Positions 41,510 through 49,604 of a stretch of 64,000 nt of DNA are shown here, piece after piece. Under the pieces are notes generated by a model. That model made no database searches. It was given only the letters and a program-made list of their open reading frames with translations, and was not told where the DNA came from. Made by a program: the position numbers and the translations under genes. The first letter of the stretch is position 1. Each line of letters begins with the position of its first letter. Source of the stretch: Cytobacillus oceanisediminis (GTDB taxonomy: Bacteria; Bacillota; Bacilli; Bacillales; Cytobacillaceae); NCBI RefSeq assembly GCF_003182355.1, contig NZ_QGTW01000002.1, positions 1 through 64,000 on the forward strand, in the 5' to 3' direction.

Positions 41510-43339
41510 ATGGAAAAGGTTGGTTTTTTTCGATCCATTCACCTAAAGTTTGTAATTATATATGTCCTTCTTATCCTGGTAGCCATGCAAATTATCGGCG
41601 TTTATTTTGTAAGGCAGCTGGAATCGACTTTAAAGGATAACTTTAAAGATACCATTCAGGAACGGGTTAATCTGCTTGCTTATTACCTGGAAGAACAGAT
41701 GACCAAGGAAAGGCTTCCGGATGAGGATGGCCCTACGTTGGAGGAAGACGTCCACAGGTTATTAAGGGATTATTATTCTACTGATATTACCGAGGTCCGT
41801 GTCATTGAAGGAGACACGTTTAAAATATTGGGAACTTCCGATCCGGATAACCAGGGTGTAGTGGGACAGAGATCTACTGATAATTTAATCAAAATGGCCA
41901 TGGTAACCAAACAGCAGGTACCTGAGGATTATGTTGACCCCTTTGGCAATCGAATATGGGTGCTAGTAACACCTATTAAAAACAATGGGGATGTTATCGG
42001 AGCCATTTATCTTGTTGCAAAAATAGAGAACATCTATGACCAGATGAGGCAGATTAATAATATCTTTTCAACCGGTACAGCAATCGCGCTGGCCATTACA
42101 GCAGTATTGGGCATTCTTTTAGCCCAGACCATAACACGCCCTATCTCAGATATGAGAAAACAAGCCCTTGCCATGGCGAAGGGAAACTTCTCCCGTAAGG
42201 TTAAGGTTTATGGTTATGATGAAATTGGCCAATTGGCCATTACTTTTAACAGCTTAACAAAGAAGCTGCAGGAAGCCCAGGCGACCACAGAGGGAGAACG
42301 GCGCAAGCTCTCCTCCGTCCTCTCCTATATGACAGATGGGGTGATTGCAACTGACCGCAAAGGGCGCGTGATCTTAATCAATGAGCCTGCTGCAAAAATG
42401 CTGAATGTTTCACGTGAAACGGTGCTGTCTTCTTCTATTGATTCCTTACTGGGACTAGAAGAAGAATACACATTTGAGGAGCTCCTTAATGAACGTGATT
42501 CTGTGATTTTGGATTACAGCAGTAAAACGAATACCCTGATTTTACGCGCAAATTTTTCAGTAATTCAAAAAGAAACTGGTTTTGTAAATGGATTAATTAC
42601 CGTTCTACATGACATTACCGAGCAGGAGAAAATTGATATGGAACGCCGTGAGTTTGTGGCCAATGTCTCGCATGAACTTAGGACCCCGCTCACTACGATG
42701 AGAAGTTATTTGGAGGCACTTGCGGAAGGAGCTTGGAAGGACGAAGAAATTGCTCCCAACTTCCTGGATGTCACTCAAAATGAAACGGAGCGCATGATCC
42801 GCCTTGTGAATGACTTGCTTCAGCTTTCAAAAATGGATAGCAAGGATTATAATCTGACAAAGGAATGGATCGATTTCATCTTTTTCTACAACAGGATTAT
42901 TGACCGTTTTGAAATGACCAAACAGCAGAATGTAACGTTTGAGAGAAGGCTCCCTGATCATTCAGCTTTTGTTGAAATTGATGAGGACAAGCTGACGCAA
43001 GTATTGGACAATATCATATCGAATGCCCTTAAATACTCTCCTGAAGGCGGAAAAGTAACCTTTAACATTGAAGAAAAAGATGAATTTATAATTGTCAGTG
43101 TTTCAGATCAGGGTGTAGGCATTCCGAAAGAAAACATTGATAAGATTTTTGAGCGTTTTTATCGTGTGGATAAAGCGAGAACTAGAAAGCTTGGCGGAAC
43201 GGGCCTTGGACTTGCAATTGCCAAAGAAATGGTGGAAGCGCATGGCGGAGAAATTTGGGCAACCAGTACGGAAGGAAAAGGAACAACGATTTCATTTAGC
43301 CTTCCTTACGTTCGAACGGAAGAGGATGATTGGGAATGA
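41510..43339 (+). CDS. walK: sensor histidine kinase WalK (YycG)
   Basis: 609 aa. Two membrane helices (about 12-30 and 182-204) around an extracellular PAS-like domain, HAMP (about 205-258), cytoplasmic PAS (about 265-370), HisKA with the phosphoacceptor His in NVSHELRTPLTTM, and HATPase with N box NIISNALKYSPEGG and G boxes DQGVGIP and GTGLGLAI. A parS site is embedded in the PAS-coding part. ATG is 8 nt after walR. Confidence 0.98.
   Translation: MEKVGFFRSIHLKFVIIYVLLILVAMQIIGVYFVRQLESTLKDNFKDTIQERVNLLAYYLEEQMTKERLPDEDGPTLEEDVHRLLRDYYSTDITEVRVIEGDTFKILGTSDPDNQGVVGQRSTDNLIKMAMVTKQQVPEDYVDPFGNRIWVLVTPIKNNGDVIGAIYLVAKIENIYDQMRQINNIFSTGTAIALAITAVLGILLAQTITRPISDMRKQALAMAKGNFSRKVKVYGYDEIGQLAITFNSLTKKLQEAQATTEGERRKLSSVLSYMTDGVIATDRKGRVILINEPAAKMLNVSRETVLSSSIDSLLGLEEEYTFEELLNERDSVILDYSSKTNTLILRANFSVIQKETGFVNGLITVLHDITEQEKIDMERREFVANVSHELRTPLTTMRSYLEALAEGAWKDEEIAPNFLDVTQNETERMIRLVNDLLQLSKMDSKDYNLTKEWIDFIFFYNRIIDRFEMTKQQNVTFERRLPDHSAFVEIDEDKLTQVLDNIISNALKYSPEGGKVTFNIEEKDEFIIVSVSDQGVGIPKENIDKIFERFYRVDKARTRKLGGTGLGLAIAKEMVEAHGGEIWATSTEGKGTTISFSLPYVRTEEDDWE
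42406..42421 (+). promoter_or_regulatory. parS site inside walK
   Basis: TGTTTCACGTGAAACG is identical, base for base, to the parS in spo0J 20.6 kb away. It encodes part of NVSRETV. It is 15/16 to the parS consensus. Confidence 0.88.
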
Positions 43340-44649
43340 CATATGAAAATATTAAAACCATCATACTAACAATCCTGGTTGCGACGAGTGCGCTGCTAAC
43401 CTGGAACCTATGGACTTATCAGCCTAACTACGAAACAATGGAGAAAACAAATACGGTACAGGAAGTAGCGATTGCTGCTAAAAAAGATGTAAGTAAAATT
43501 GTCAGGCCGGACACTCTTTTATTTCACCTTGGCAGCAATCAACATTATGGAACGGTCAATCCAAGCGAAATAGAAAAAACAATTAAAGAAATCAGCAGAT
43601 GGAATTTTACTGATTTTGAAAATATCACTGCTCAAGTGAATGGGATCCCCTCTTTTGTTCATAATGAGGGAAAAGCAGTCATTGTTTACCCTGATTCTAT
43701 TCCGATAGAATTATATAAAACGGTCATCAAAGTGGATGATAAGGATCTCACTAATTTTCAATTTGATCGAATTGTCATTGATGTTAAAGAACATCATAAG
43801 GAAGATGGGATCGTCTATTTTGTTTCCGTAGACAGCCAGCAGGTCTTTAGAAGCCATGTGCCTGCATCTTTTATCCAGAGTTTTAAAAACGAATTCTTTA
43901 AGTACAGTCCGGAGTACAAAGAGTATATTTCATATGAAGCTTCAAATTCAAGGACCCTGTTCTTGCCAGCACATGACACAAAAATGGCAAGGTATCAGTA
44001 TTTGTCAAAAGAGCTTGACTCGGAAAAATATAAAAATGCTTTATTCAGTGACCCAAGTGTGGTTCAGAAAAACTATCAGCCGTCAGAAGAAGAATATAAT
44101 GATAATGTTAGCTTGCTTCGAGTGAATTTTGATAAAAATACGCTTCGATATGTAAAACTGGCTGCCGGCAATAATCCAACCATTCAGTCTACAGATCTTT
44201 TAAAAAAGAGCATTGATTTTATAAACGAACATGCTGGATGGACGGATAATTACCTATTTGCCGAAATGAATGAACTTAACCATCGGGTAACATTCCGTCT
44301 TTATGATTCTTCGGGGTATCCGGTTTTCAGCGAAGATCCGAAGATTTCTGAGATTCGCCAAGTTTGGGGACAAAATGAGGAATATTTGCGAAGCAACTTT
44401 CAACTTGGCTTACGTACAGAATCCACTGAAGTATCTTTAAGTTCAGGGGATTCAATCATCAAGTACTTGAAAAAGCTTGAAGGATTTGATTCCAAAAGCT
44501 TGGAGGATGTTGCATTGGGGTACAAGATGATCAAAGATTCCCAAACCATGTTTGTTCGATTAGAGCCTTCCTGGTTTTATCGCTATGAAGGGGAATGGAA
44601 AAGTATTTCACTTGATGAAACAGGAGGTATGAATAATGGATTGGAGTAA
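43336..44649 (+). CDS. walH: WalK regulator WalH (YycH)
   Basis: 437 aa. One N-terminal membrane helix (TIILTILVATSALLTWNLW) and a large extracytoplasmic domain. With WalI it controls WalK at the membrane. The ATG at 43336 overlaps the walK stop as ATGA. The family signature region RYEGEWKSI is near the C terminus. The 3' end overlaps walI by 14 nt. Confidence 0.95.
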   Translation: MTYENIKTIILTILVATSALLTWNLWTYQPNYETMEKTNTVQEVAIAAKKDVSKIVRPDTLLFHLGSNQHYGTVNPSEIEKTIKEISRWNFTDFENITAQVNGIPSFVHNEGKAVIVYPDSIPIELYKTVIKVDDKDLTNFQFDRIVIDVKEHHKEDGIVYFVSVDSQQVFRSHVPASFIQSFKNEFFKYSPEYKEYISYEASNSRTLFLPAHDTKMARYQYLSKELDSEKYKNALFSDPSVVQKNYQPSEEEYNDNVSLLRVNFDKNTLRYVKLAAGNNPTIQSTDLLKKSIDFINEHAGWTDNYLFAEMNELNHRVTFRLYDSSGYPVFSEDPKISEIRQVWGQNEEYLRSNFQLGLRTESTEVSLSSGDSIIKYLKKLEGFDSKSLEDVALGYKMIKDSQTMFVRLEPSWFYRYEGEWKSISLDETGGMNNGLE

Positions 44650-45448
44650 GATAAAAACAATCTTTATTTTAACCTTCCTGGTTTTGGATATTTATTTGAT
44701 GTATGAGTTTTTTAAACTGAAGGATGCAAGCCAGTATGAGCCTATGGCCCAAGCCTCTGTTGAAAAGCGGCTCAAGACGGATGAAATTGAATTTGATGTG
44801 GATCTTCCAAAAAACAATCCAAAAGACAGGTACTTAAGCGCTAAGCCGATGGTCTTTGATATCGAAGAAATGGAAGAAGCGAAAAAATCGAAGCTGAAAG
44901 GACAGGACATTACGGTTACTGAAGGAACAGTCCTGAATTCAGTCCTTGATGAACCTTATAAAATCAGCGAGAAATTTAATCCTTCTGAATTGAATTCATT
45001 TATTAAAAACAAAGTTTTATATGGAGACCAATATCGTTTTTGGGAAAAGAGCAAAAACAGCAATACACTGACTTACTATCAGCAATTTGAAGATAAAATG
45101 TTTTATATGAATTTAAATGGTGAGCTAACTTTCTATTTGAATGAGGAAAATGAAATTGTATCTTATAAGCAGACAATGCTGGAAGAAATTGAAGAAATGC
45201 AGGAAAGCGAGAAAGTGATTCAGCCAATAAAGGCGATTGAGACACTTTCTGAAAACGGCTCGCTGCAGCCAAAATCCAAGATTACCAATGTGGAGCTCGG
45301 ATATTTTACTCTTGTGCATTCAAGCTCATCTCTAGTATTAACTCCTGCTTGGCGATTCGTCATTAATGGAGAGGAAAACTTATTTGTCCATGCCTTCGAG
45401 GGGCAGATTATTCAGCTAACCAACGAAGAGAAAAAAATAGTGGAGTGA
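44636..45448 (+). CDS. walI: WalK regulator WalI (YycI)
   Basis: 270 aa. N-terminal membrane helix (IFILTFLVLDIYLMYEFF), then an extracytoplasmic YycI domain ending in TPAWRFVINGEENLFVHAFEGQI. Partner of WalH. AGGAGGT lies before the ATG inside walH. Confidence 0.95.
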   Translation: MDWSKIKTIFILTFLVLDIYLMYEFFKLKDASQYEPMAQASVEKRLKTDEIEFDVDLPKNNPKDRYLSAKPMVFDIEEMEEAKKSKLKGQDITVTEGTVLNSVLDEPYKISEKFNPSELNSFIKNKVLYGDQYRFWEKSKNSNTLTYYQQFEDKMFYMNLNGELTFYLNEENEIVSYKQTMLEEIEEMQESEKVIQPIKAIETLSENGSLQPKSKITNVELGYFTLVHSSSSLVLTPAWRFVINGEENLFVHAFEGQIIQLTNEEKKIVE

Positions 45449-45454
45449 GAGAAT

Positions 45455-46249
45455 ATGTCTTTGCAATTCAGCGTTCTCGCGAGCGGCAGTACTGGGAATG
45501 CGATCTTTGTCGAGACGGAGGAACATTCCTTTTTGGTTGATGCCGGCTTAAGCGGGAAGCAAATGGAAGCCCTATTTCAACAGATTGACAGGGATATGGG
45601 GAAGCTTTCAGGGATTTTAGTGACACACGAGCACAGTGACCATATAAAAGGTGTAGGCATTCTTGCAAGAAAGTATAATTTGCCTATATATGCAAATGAA
45701 AAAACCTGGCAGGCGATGGACGGTTTAATTGGACAAGTGCCTGTTGACCAAAAGTTTCATTTTGATATGGAAACCGTTAAGACGTTCGGTTCTCTTGATA
45801 TTGAATCCTTTGGCGTTTCCCACGATGCGGCTGATCCCATGTTTTATGTGTTTCATCAGGATGGGAAAAAACTTGTGCTAATTACCGATACAGGGTATGT
45901 CAGTGATCGTATGAAGGGCCTTATTTCGAATGCTGAGGCTTATGTGTTTGAAAGCAACCATGATATCCAGATGCTTCGTATGTGCCGCTATCCGTGGAAT
46001 ATTAAAAGAAGAATCCTTAGCGATGTGGGACATGTATCGAACGAAGATGCTGCCCTTGCTATGAGTGAAGTGGCTGGAGATCGCACAAAAAGCATTTATC
46101 TAGCTCATTTAAGTCTCGATAATAATATTAAGGATCTGGCGAGAATGTCGGTTACACAGACGCTTGAGAGCCGAGGCATCATTGTAGGTGAGCAGTTTGA
46201 TCTTTTTGATACAGATCCCAAAGTACCAACCATTTTAACGGCAGTTTAA
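45455..46249 (+). CDS. walJ: MBL-fold exonuclease-like protein WalJ (YycJ)
   Basis: 264 aa. Metallo-beta-lactamase fold with HEHSDH (about 54-59), [14 protein letters not shown] and GHVSNEDA. Family members have 5' exonuclease activity and link to mismatch repair. Last gene of the wal operon, followed by a terminator. Confidence 0.95.
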   Translation: MSLQFSVLASGSTGNAIFVETEEHSFLVDAGLSGKQMEALFQQIDRDMGKLSGILVTHEHSDHIKGVGILARKYNLPIYANEKTWQAMDGLIGQVPVDQKFHFDMETVKTFGSLDIESFGVSHDAADPMFYVFHQDGKKLVLITDTGYVSDRMKGLISNAEAYVFESNHDIQMLRMCRYPWNIKRRILSDVGHVSNEDAALAMSEVAGDRTKSIYLAHLSLDNNIKDLARMSVTQTLESRGIIVGEQFDLFDTDPKVPTILTAV

Positions 46250-46255
46250 TAAAAG

Positions 46256-46306
46256 TAAAAAAGGAATGCGCAAGATCTTTAGTATCTGTTGCGCCTTCCT
46301 TTTTTA
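46256..46306 (+). terminator. terminator of the wal operon
   Basis: AAAAAAGGAATGCGCAA and TTGCGCCTTCCTTTTTT pair across a 14-nt loop. Confidence 0.88.
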
Positions 46307-46514
46307 TTTGGCGTTTTTTAAAAATTTTAAACAAAAGTATGAACAAAGTCGTAAGATTGCTTGAGTCCGTGCCTTTTGATTAGATTTTTAAAATCGAGAG
46401 AGTATAATATTGGGTATAAAGGAAGAATAAATTTTAGCATTCATATCTTATCGGCTTTTTCCAGCTGCGGGAAGCTGGCGTTTCTGTAATTTATAAAGAA
46501 AGGATTGGTACGGC

Positions 46515-47741
46515 TTGGGCTATTACGATCAAGACCATCAGAACCGTTATAAAAGGCAAAAAGGCAATAGAGGCGGATATTTTCTGGCCAGCCTTATAGG
46601 CATTATATTAGGGGCAATTCTTGTCATTGTCGCGGTACCTAAACTATCCGATTATAACGTACTCCCTTATACGGTTGAACCCGATGAGGAGTTACAGGAA
46701 GAAGCGGACGGCAACAATGGAAATGCCAATGTTCAAAATGTCTCGCTAGATGTGGTTACCGATGTGACCAAGGCTGTCGATAAAGCTGGTGACGCCGTTG
46801 TGAGCATTACCAACATTCAGACAGCCGGATTTTGGTCAAACGAAAATAATGGCGGCGGACAACCTGCTGGAACAGGTTCAGGGGTCATTTATAAAAAAGA
46901 AGGAAATACAGCTTTCATTGTCACGAATCACCATGTCGTAGAAGGAGCTCAAGAACTTGAAGTAAGTTTACCGGATGGCGCAAAGATTCCGGCAAGGCTG
47001 GTTGGGAGCGATATATGGACTGACCTGGCTGTATTGGAAGTGGATGCAAAGGAAATTAAAACAGTAGCTGAATTTGGGGATTCGGATACTCTCAAGCCAG
47101 GGGAACCTGTTATAGCCATAGGGAATCCTCTTGGCCAATTCTCTGGCTCCGTTACACAGGGAATTATCTCTGGGGTAGAACGAGCGGTGCCAGTTGATAT
47201 TGACCAAAACGGCACAGTTGATTGGCAGGCAGAGGTTCTCCAGACAGATGCTGCCATCAACCCAGGAAACAGTGGCGGAGCATTAGTTAATATCAGCGGC
47301 CAGTTAATTGGAATTAATTCCATGAAAATTGCACAGAATGCAGTTGAGGGAATTGGCTTAGCAATCCCAATTAACTATGCACGCCCTGTAATTGATGACC
47401 TCGAGAAATTTGGCGAGGTAAGGCGGCCATATATGGGGATTCAGTTAACTTCCGTAAATGATATTCCTGGCTACTATCAGCAGGAAGCATTGAAACTGCC
47501 TAAAGATGTTAAAACAGGAGTTGCCATTACGCAAGTAGAGCCTAACTCTCCAGCTGCACAGGCCGGATTGAAAGAGATGGATGTCATTGTTGAGATGGAT
47601 GGAGAAGAAATAAAAGATATTATCGAACTGCGCCAGCATCTCTATACGAAAAAAGCAGTTGGAGAACAAATGAAGATTAAGTTTTACCGTGAGGGTAAAT
47701 TGCAGGAAACAACCATTAAACTGAGCGGCGAAACATTTTAA
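46515..47741 (+). CDS. htrC: HtrA-like serine protease (HtrC/YyxA)
   Basis: 408 aa. Membrane-anchored S1C protease for envelope protein quality control. One membrane helix (about 20-44), then the protease with catalytic His in VTNHHVVEGA, Asp in WTDLAVLEV and Ser in NPGNSGGALVN, and a C-terminal PDZ domain (PNSPAAQAGLKEMDVIVEMDG). The start is TTG at 46515 with AAAGGATTGG upstream. B. subtilis has htrC at the same place after walJ. Confidence 0.95.
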   Translation: MGYYDQDHQNRYKRQKGNRGGYFLASLIGIILGAILVIVAVPKLSDYNVLPYTVEPDEELQEEADGNNGNANVQNVSLDVVTDVTKAVDKAGDAVVSITNIQTAGFWSNENNGGGQPAGTGSGVIYKKEGNTAFIVTNHHVVEGAQELEVSLPDGAKIPARLVGSDIWTDLAVLEVDAKEIKTVAEFGDSDTLKPGEPVIAIGNPLGQFSGSVTQGIISGVERAVPVDIDQNGTVDWQAEVLQTDAAINPGNSGGALVNISGQLIGINSMKIAQNAVEGIGLAIPINYARPVIDDLEKFGEVRRPYMGIQLTSVNDIPGYYQQEALKLPKDVKTGVAITQVEPNSPAAQAGLKEMDVIVEMDGEEIKDIIELRQHLYTKKAVGEQMKIKFYREGKLQETTIKLSGETF

Positions 47742-47758
47742 TGGATACGGGAAAGAAT

Positions 47759-47792
47759 AAACGGGGAAGCGATTACGCTTTCCTGTTTTTTA
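47759..47792 (+). terminator. terminator after htrC
   Basis: GGGAAGCG atta CGCTTTCC followed by TGTTTTTTATT. Confidence 0.75.
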
Positions 47793-47811
47793 TTGTTTTG
47801 TTAAGATGGGG

Positions 47812-48120
47812 TGTGGATAAGTTGTAAACGCAGTCAGAATAATAATTATCCACAGGGACAATAAAAAAAGTAAGGCTCCGGCCTGAAAGGAGAGCTTAAA
47901 AAAATGATTTATTGTTGTGAAGAACATGTTGATCTTGCTATAGATATAGTGGTTGATGAGTACGAAACATTCCCGCAATTAACAAAAATTGATGAGGAAA
48001 AAAAGTTATCAACAACCTGTGAATATTGTCAAAATAACGCTATATATGTTGTAGCGAACGAATGATCTCATACAAGATGTGGATGAAAAATGTGGACATG
48101 TGGATAACTCATGTGGATAT
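47812..48120. promoter_or_regulatory. DnaA-box cluster around the CxxH/CxxC gene and rlmH
   Basis: Perfect boxes at 47812-47820 (TGTGGATAA), 47846-47854 (TTATCCACA) and 48099-48107 (TGTGGATAA); one-mismatch boxes at 48079-48087 and 48112-48120. They flank the small gene at 47904 and lie upstream of rlmH. A DnaA-box cluster near yydA (rlmH) is known in B. subtilis. Confidence 0.8.
47904..48065 (+). CDS. CxxH/CxxC small protein
   Basis: 53 aa: begins MIYCCEEHVDLAIDIVVDEY and ends CEYCQNNAIYVVANE. The C-x2-H (CEEH) and C-x2-C (CEYC) pair suggests a single zinc site, as in the CxxH/CxxC family of Bacillus. AAAGGAGAG precedes the ATG. It is conserved between htrC and rlmH in Bacillus. Function unknown. 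Confidence 0.9.
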   Translation: MIYCCEEHVDLAIDIVVDEYETFPQLTKIDEEKKLSTTCEYCQNNAIYVVANE

Positions 48121-48145
48121 CTTGTTTGTAAAGTGAGGACGAGCT

Positions 48146-48625
48146 GTGAATATCTCAATTATTACAGTAGGAAAGCTTAAAGAAAAATACTTAAAGCAAG
48201 GGATTGACGAATATTTAAAAAGGCTGTCGGTATATGCAAAAATGGAAATGATCGAGGTTTCGGACGAAAAAGCTCCTGAAGAACTGAGTGAAACGGAAAT
48301 GATTCAGGTCAAGCAAAAAGAAGGTGAACGGATTCTCTCTAAGATCCATCCTGACGCTCATGTTATCGCACTAGCTATTGAGGGCAAAATGAAATCATCA
48401 GAGGAACTCGCCGACACACTTGATAAACTGGCTACATACGGAAAAAGCAAAGTTGCTTTTGTCATCGGCGGCTCCCTCGGCCTCAGCCAGGAAGTCCTCC
48501 AGCGCGCGGACGAAAAGCTCTCTTTTTCAAAAATGACCTTTCCCCATCAGCTCATGAAGTTAATTCTTTTAGAGCAGATTTACCGGGCATTCCGGATAAA
48601 TCGGGGTGAACCGTACCATAAGTAA
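48146..48625 (+). CDS. rlmH: 23S rRNA pseudouridine1915 N3-methyltransferase RlmH
   Basis: 159 aa. SPOUT-class methyltransferase acting on helix 69 of 23S rRNA. Starts [23 protein letters not shown] and has [10 protein letters not shown] in the knotted SAM site; the end [13 protein letters not shown] is the invariant C terminus. GTG start with AGTGAGGAC 5 nt upstream. Its last codons are the attachment site of the putative cassette that follows; the same terminal sequence recurs at 52239. Confidence 0.98.
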   Translation: MNISIITVGKLKEKYLKQGIDEYLKRLSVYAKMEMIEVSDEKAPEELSETEMIQVKQKEGERILSKIHPDAHVIALAIEGKMKSSEELADTLDKLATYGKSKVAFVIGGSLGLSQEVLQRADEKLSFSKMTFPHQLMKLILLEQIYRAFRINRGEPYHK

Positions 48626-48635
48626 ATGAGGTTTT
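48608..48635 (+). repeat. attL-like direct repeat (rlmH 3' end)
   Basis: Begins GAACCGTACCATAAGTAAAT and continues GAGGTTTT. It covers the last five codons and stop of rlmH. Differs from the right copy at three positions, two of which are silent third-codon changes. Confidence 0.75.
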
Positions 48636-49001
48636 TATTCGCAAGTAATTTTACAGCAGAACTTAAGTTAAAGGATGTTAGAAATTAATTTACATTGTGT
48701 CGTAGAGCCACTCACCTGAGCAGAGGTAAAGGAAATATCCCTTACCTCTTTTTGTATTTAAAAATATTATAGTAAGGGAAAGAAATTTAGGGAGGCTCTA
48801 TGTGACATTGGATTAGGTTCAATTGGAGCACTTGTAGCGACCGATGTATTTGGATTTGATCCCCTACTGAAGAATTGTTTTTACTAATGCTTTTAGAGAG
48901 ACTATTCCTAAATTGTCTTGATTTAATTTATTCTAAACTTCCAATTGCCCAAATAAAGATAGAGAAGATGAAGATTTTTAGTTTTTAAGGGGGAGCGCAA
49001 A
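48636..49001 (+). other. cassette left arm without an intact gene
   Basis: Holds a terminator (48722-48753) and an open but start-less frame to 48887 that would read DIGLGSIGALVATDVFGFDP near its end; this may be a gene fragment. An AAGGGGGAG ribosome site at 48987-48995 belongs to the next gene. Confidence 0.5.
48722..48753 (+). terminator. terminator downstream of rlmH
   Basis: AGAGGTAAAGG aaatat CCCTTACCTCT then TTTT; one A-C mismatch in the stem. It lies inside the cassette. Confidence 0.8.
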
Positions 49002-49577
49002 ATAAAACCATTAACCAGTGGAATTCAGGATGCTCATATAAGGATAACCATTCAAGCTGTAGTGGATTCCATTCTTCAATGTTCTGTAATGGGTGGAATG
49101 ATCTATGAGTATGTCATAGTTGTATTGGATCAAACTCTTCCTTCTGCAATGAATCAAGGAGGAAATATCCCTTTTTCAAAATCAACAGCTAACTTATTAG
49201 ACATGGCTGCTTTCCAACTTTTGTGGACAGGGAAAACGAAGTGTTTCTACGATACTTGTACATTTCCTAGGAAAGGAATCTTTGCCAATCTTAAACGTAG
49301 TGACCGGCTAATGGCGATCGACTTGTTAGAAAGATTGGAAATTCCCTTGGTGAGCTTACCAGAACCTTTTACAAAAAATCCAGGTTTGACGCAAAGTATG
49401 AAGAATACTCTAACCCAGCTAACGTTATTTGGCTATTATTCCGAATGGACAGGATATGGATCAACTCGTTTAGATCGACCTGACTTTAGGTGCATAGAGT
49501 ATTTTCCAATTGGTTGGATTCAAACAAATTATCCAGGACCAGCTTTTGGATACCGAAATATGCGTGGTTTTTATTAG
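49002..49577 (+). CDS. small protein of a GMC-oxidoreductase module, possible AUA start
   Basis: No ATG, GTG or TTG has a ribosome site near the start of this frame. AAGGGGGAG at 48987-48995 is 6 nt before an in-frame ATA at 49002, which would give about 191 aa; the first ordinary start is GTG at 49062 (171 aa) without a ribosome site. The C-terminal half has GYYSEWTGYGSTRLDRPDFR and FPIGWIQTNYPGPAFGYRNM. Its place 27 bp before a GMC oxidoreductase suggests an accessory subunit like gluconate dehydrogenase subunit 3 (inference). No signal peptide is visible. Confidence 0.6.
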   Translation: MKPLTSGIQDAHIRITIQAVVDSILQCSVMGGMIYEYVIVVLDQTLPSAMNQGGNIPFSKSTANLLDMAAFQLLWTGKTKCFYDTCTFPRKGIFANLKRSDRLMAIDLLERLEIPLVSLPEPFTKNPGLTQSMKNTLTQLTLFGYYSEWTGYGSTRLDRPDFRCIEYFPIGWIQTNYPGPAFGYRNMRGFY

Positions 49578-49604
49578 ATGATCTAAATAGAGGGGGAAAT
49601 CAGC

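Noticed and set aside
48757-48887. Open frame reading IGLGSIGALVATDVFGFDP after the rlmH terminator
   Set aside because: No start codon with a ribosome site; kept only as a possible gene remnant.
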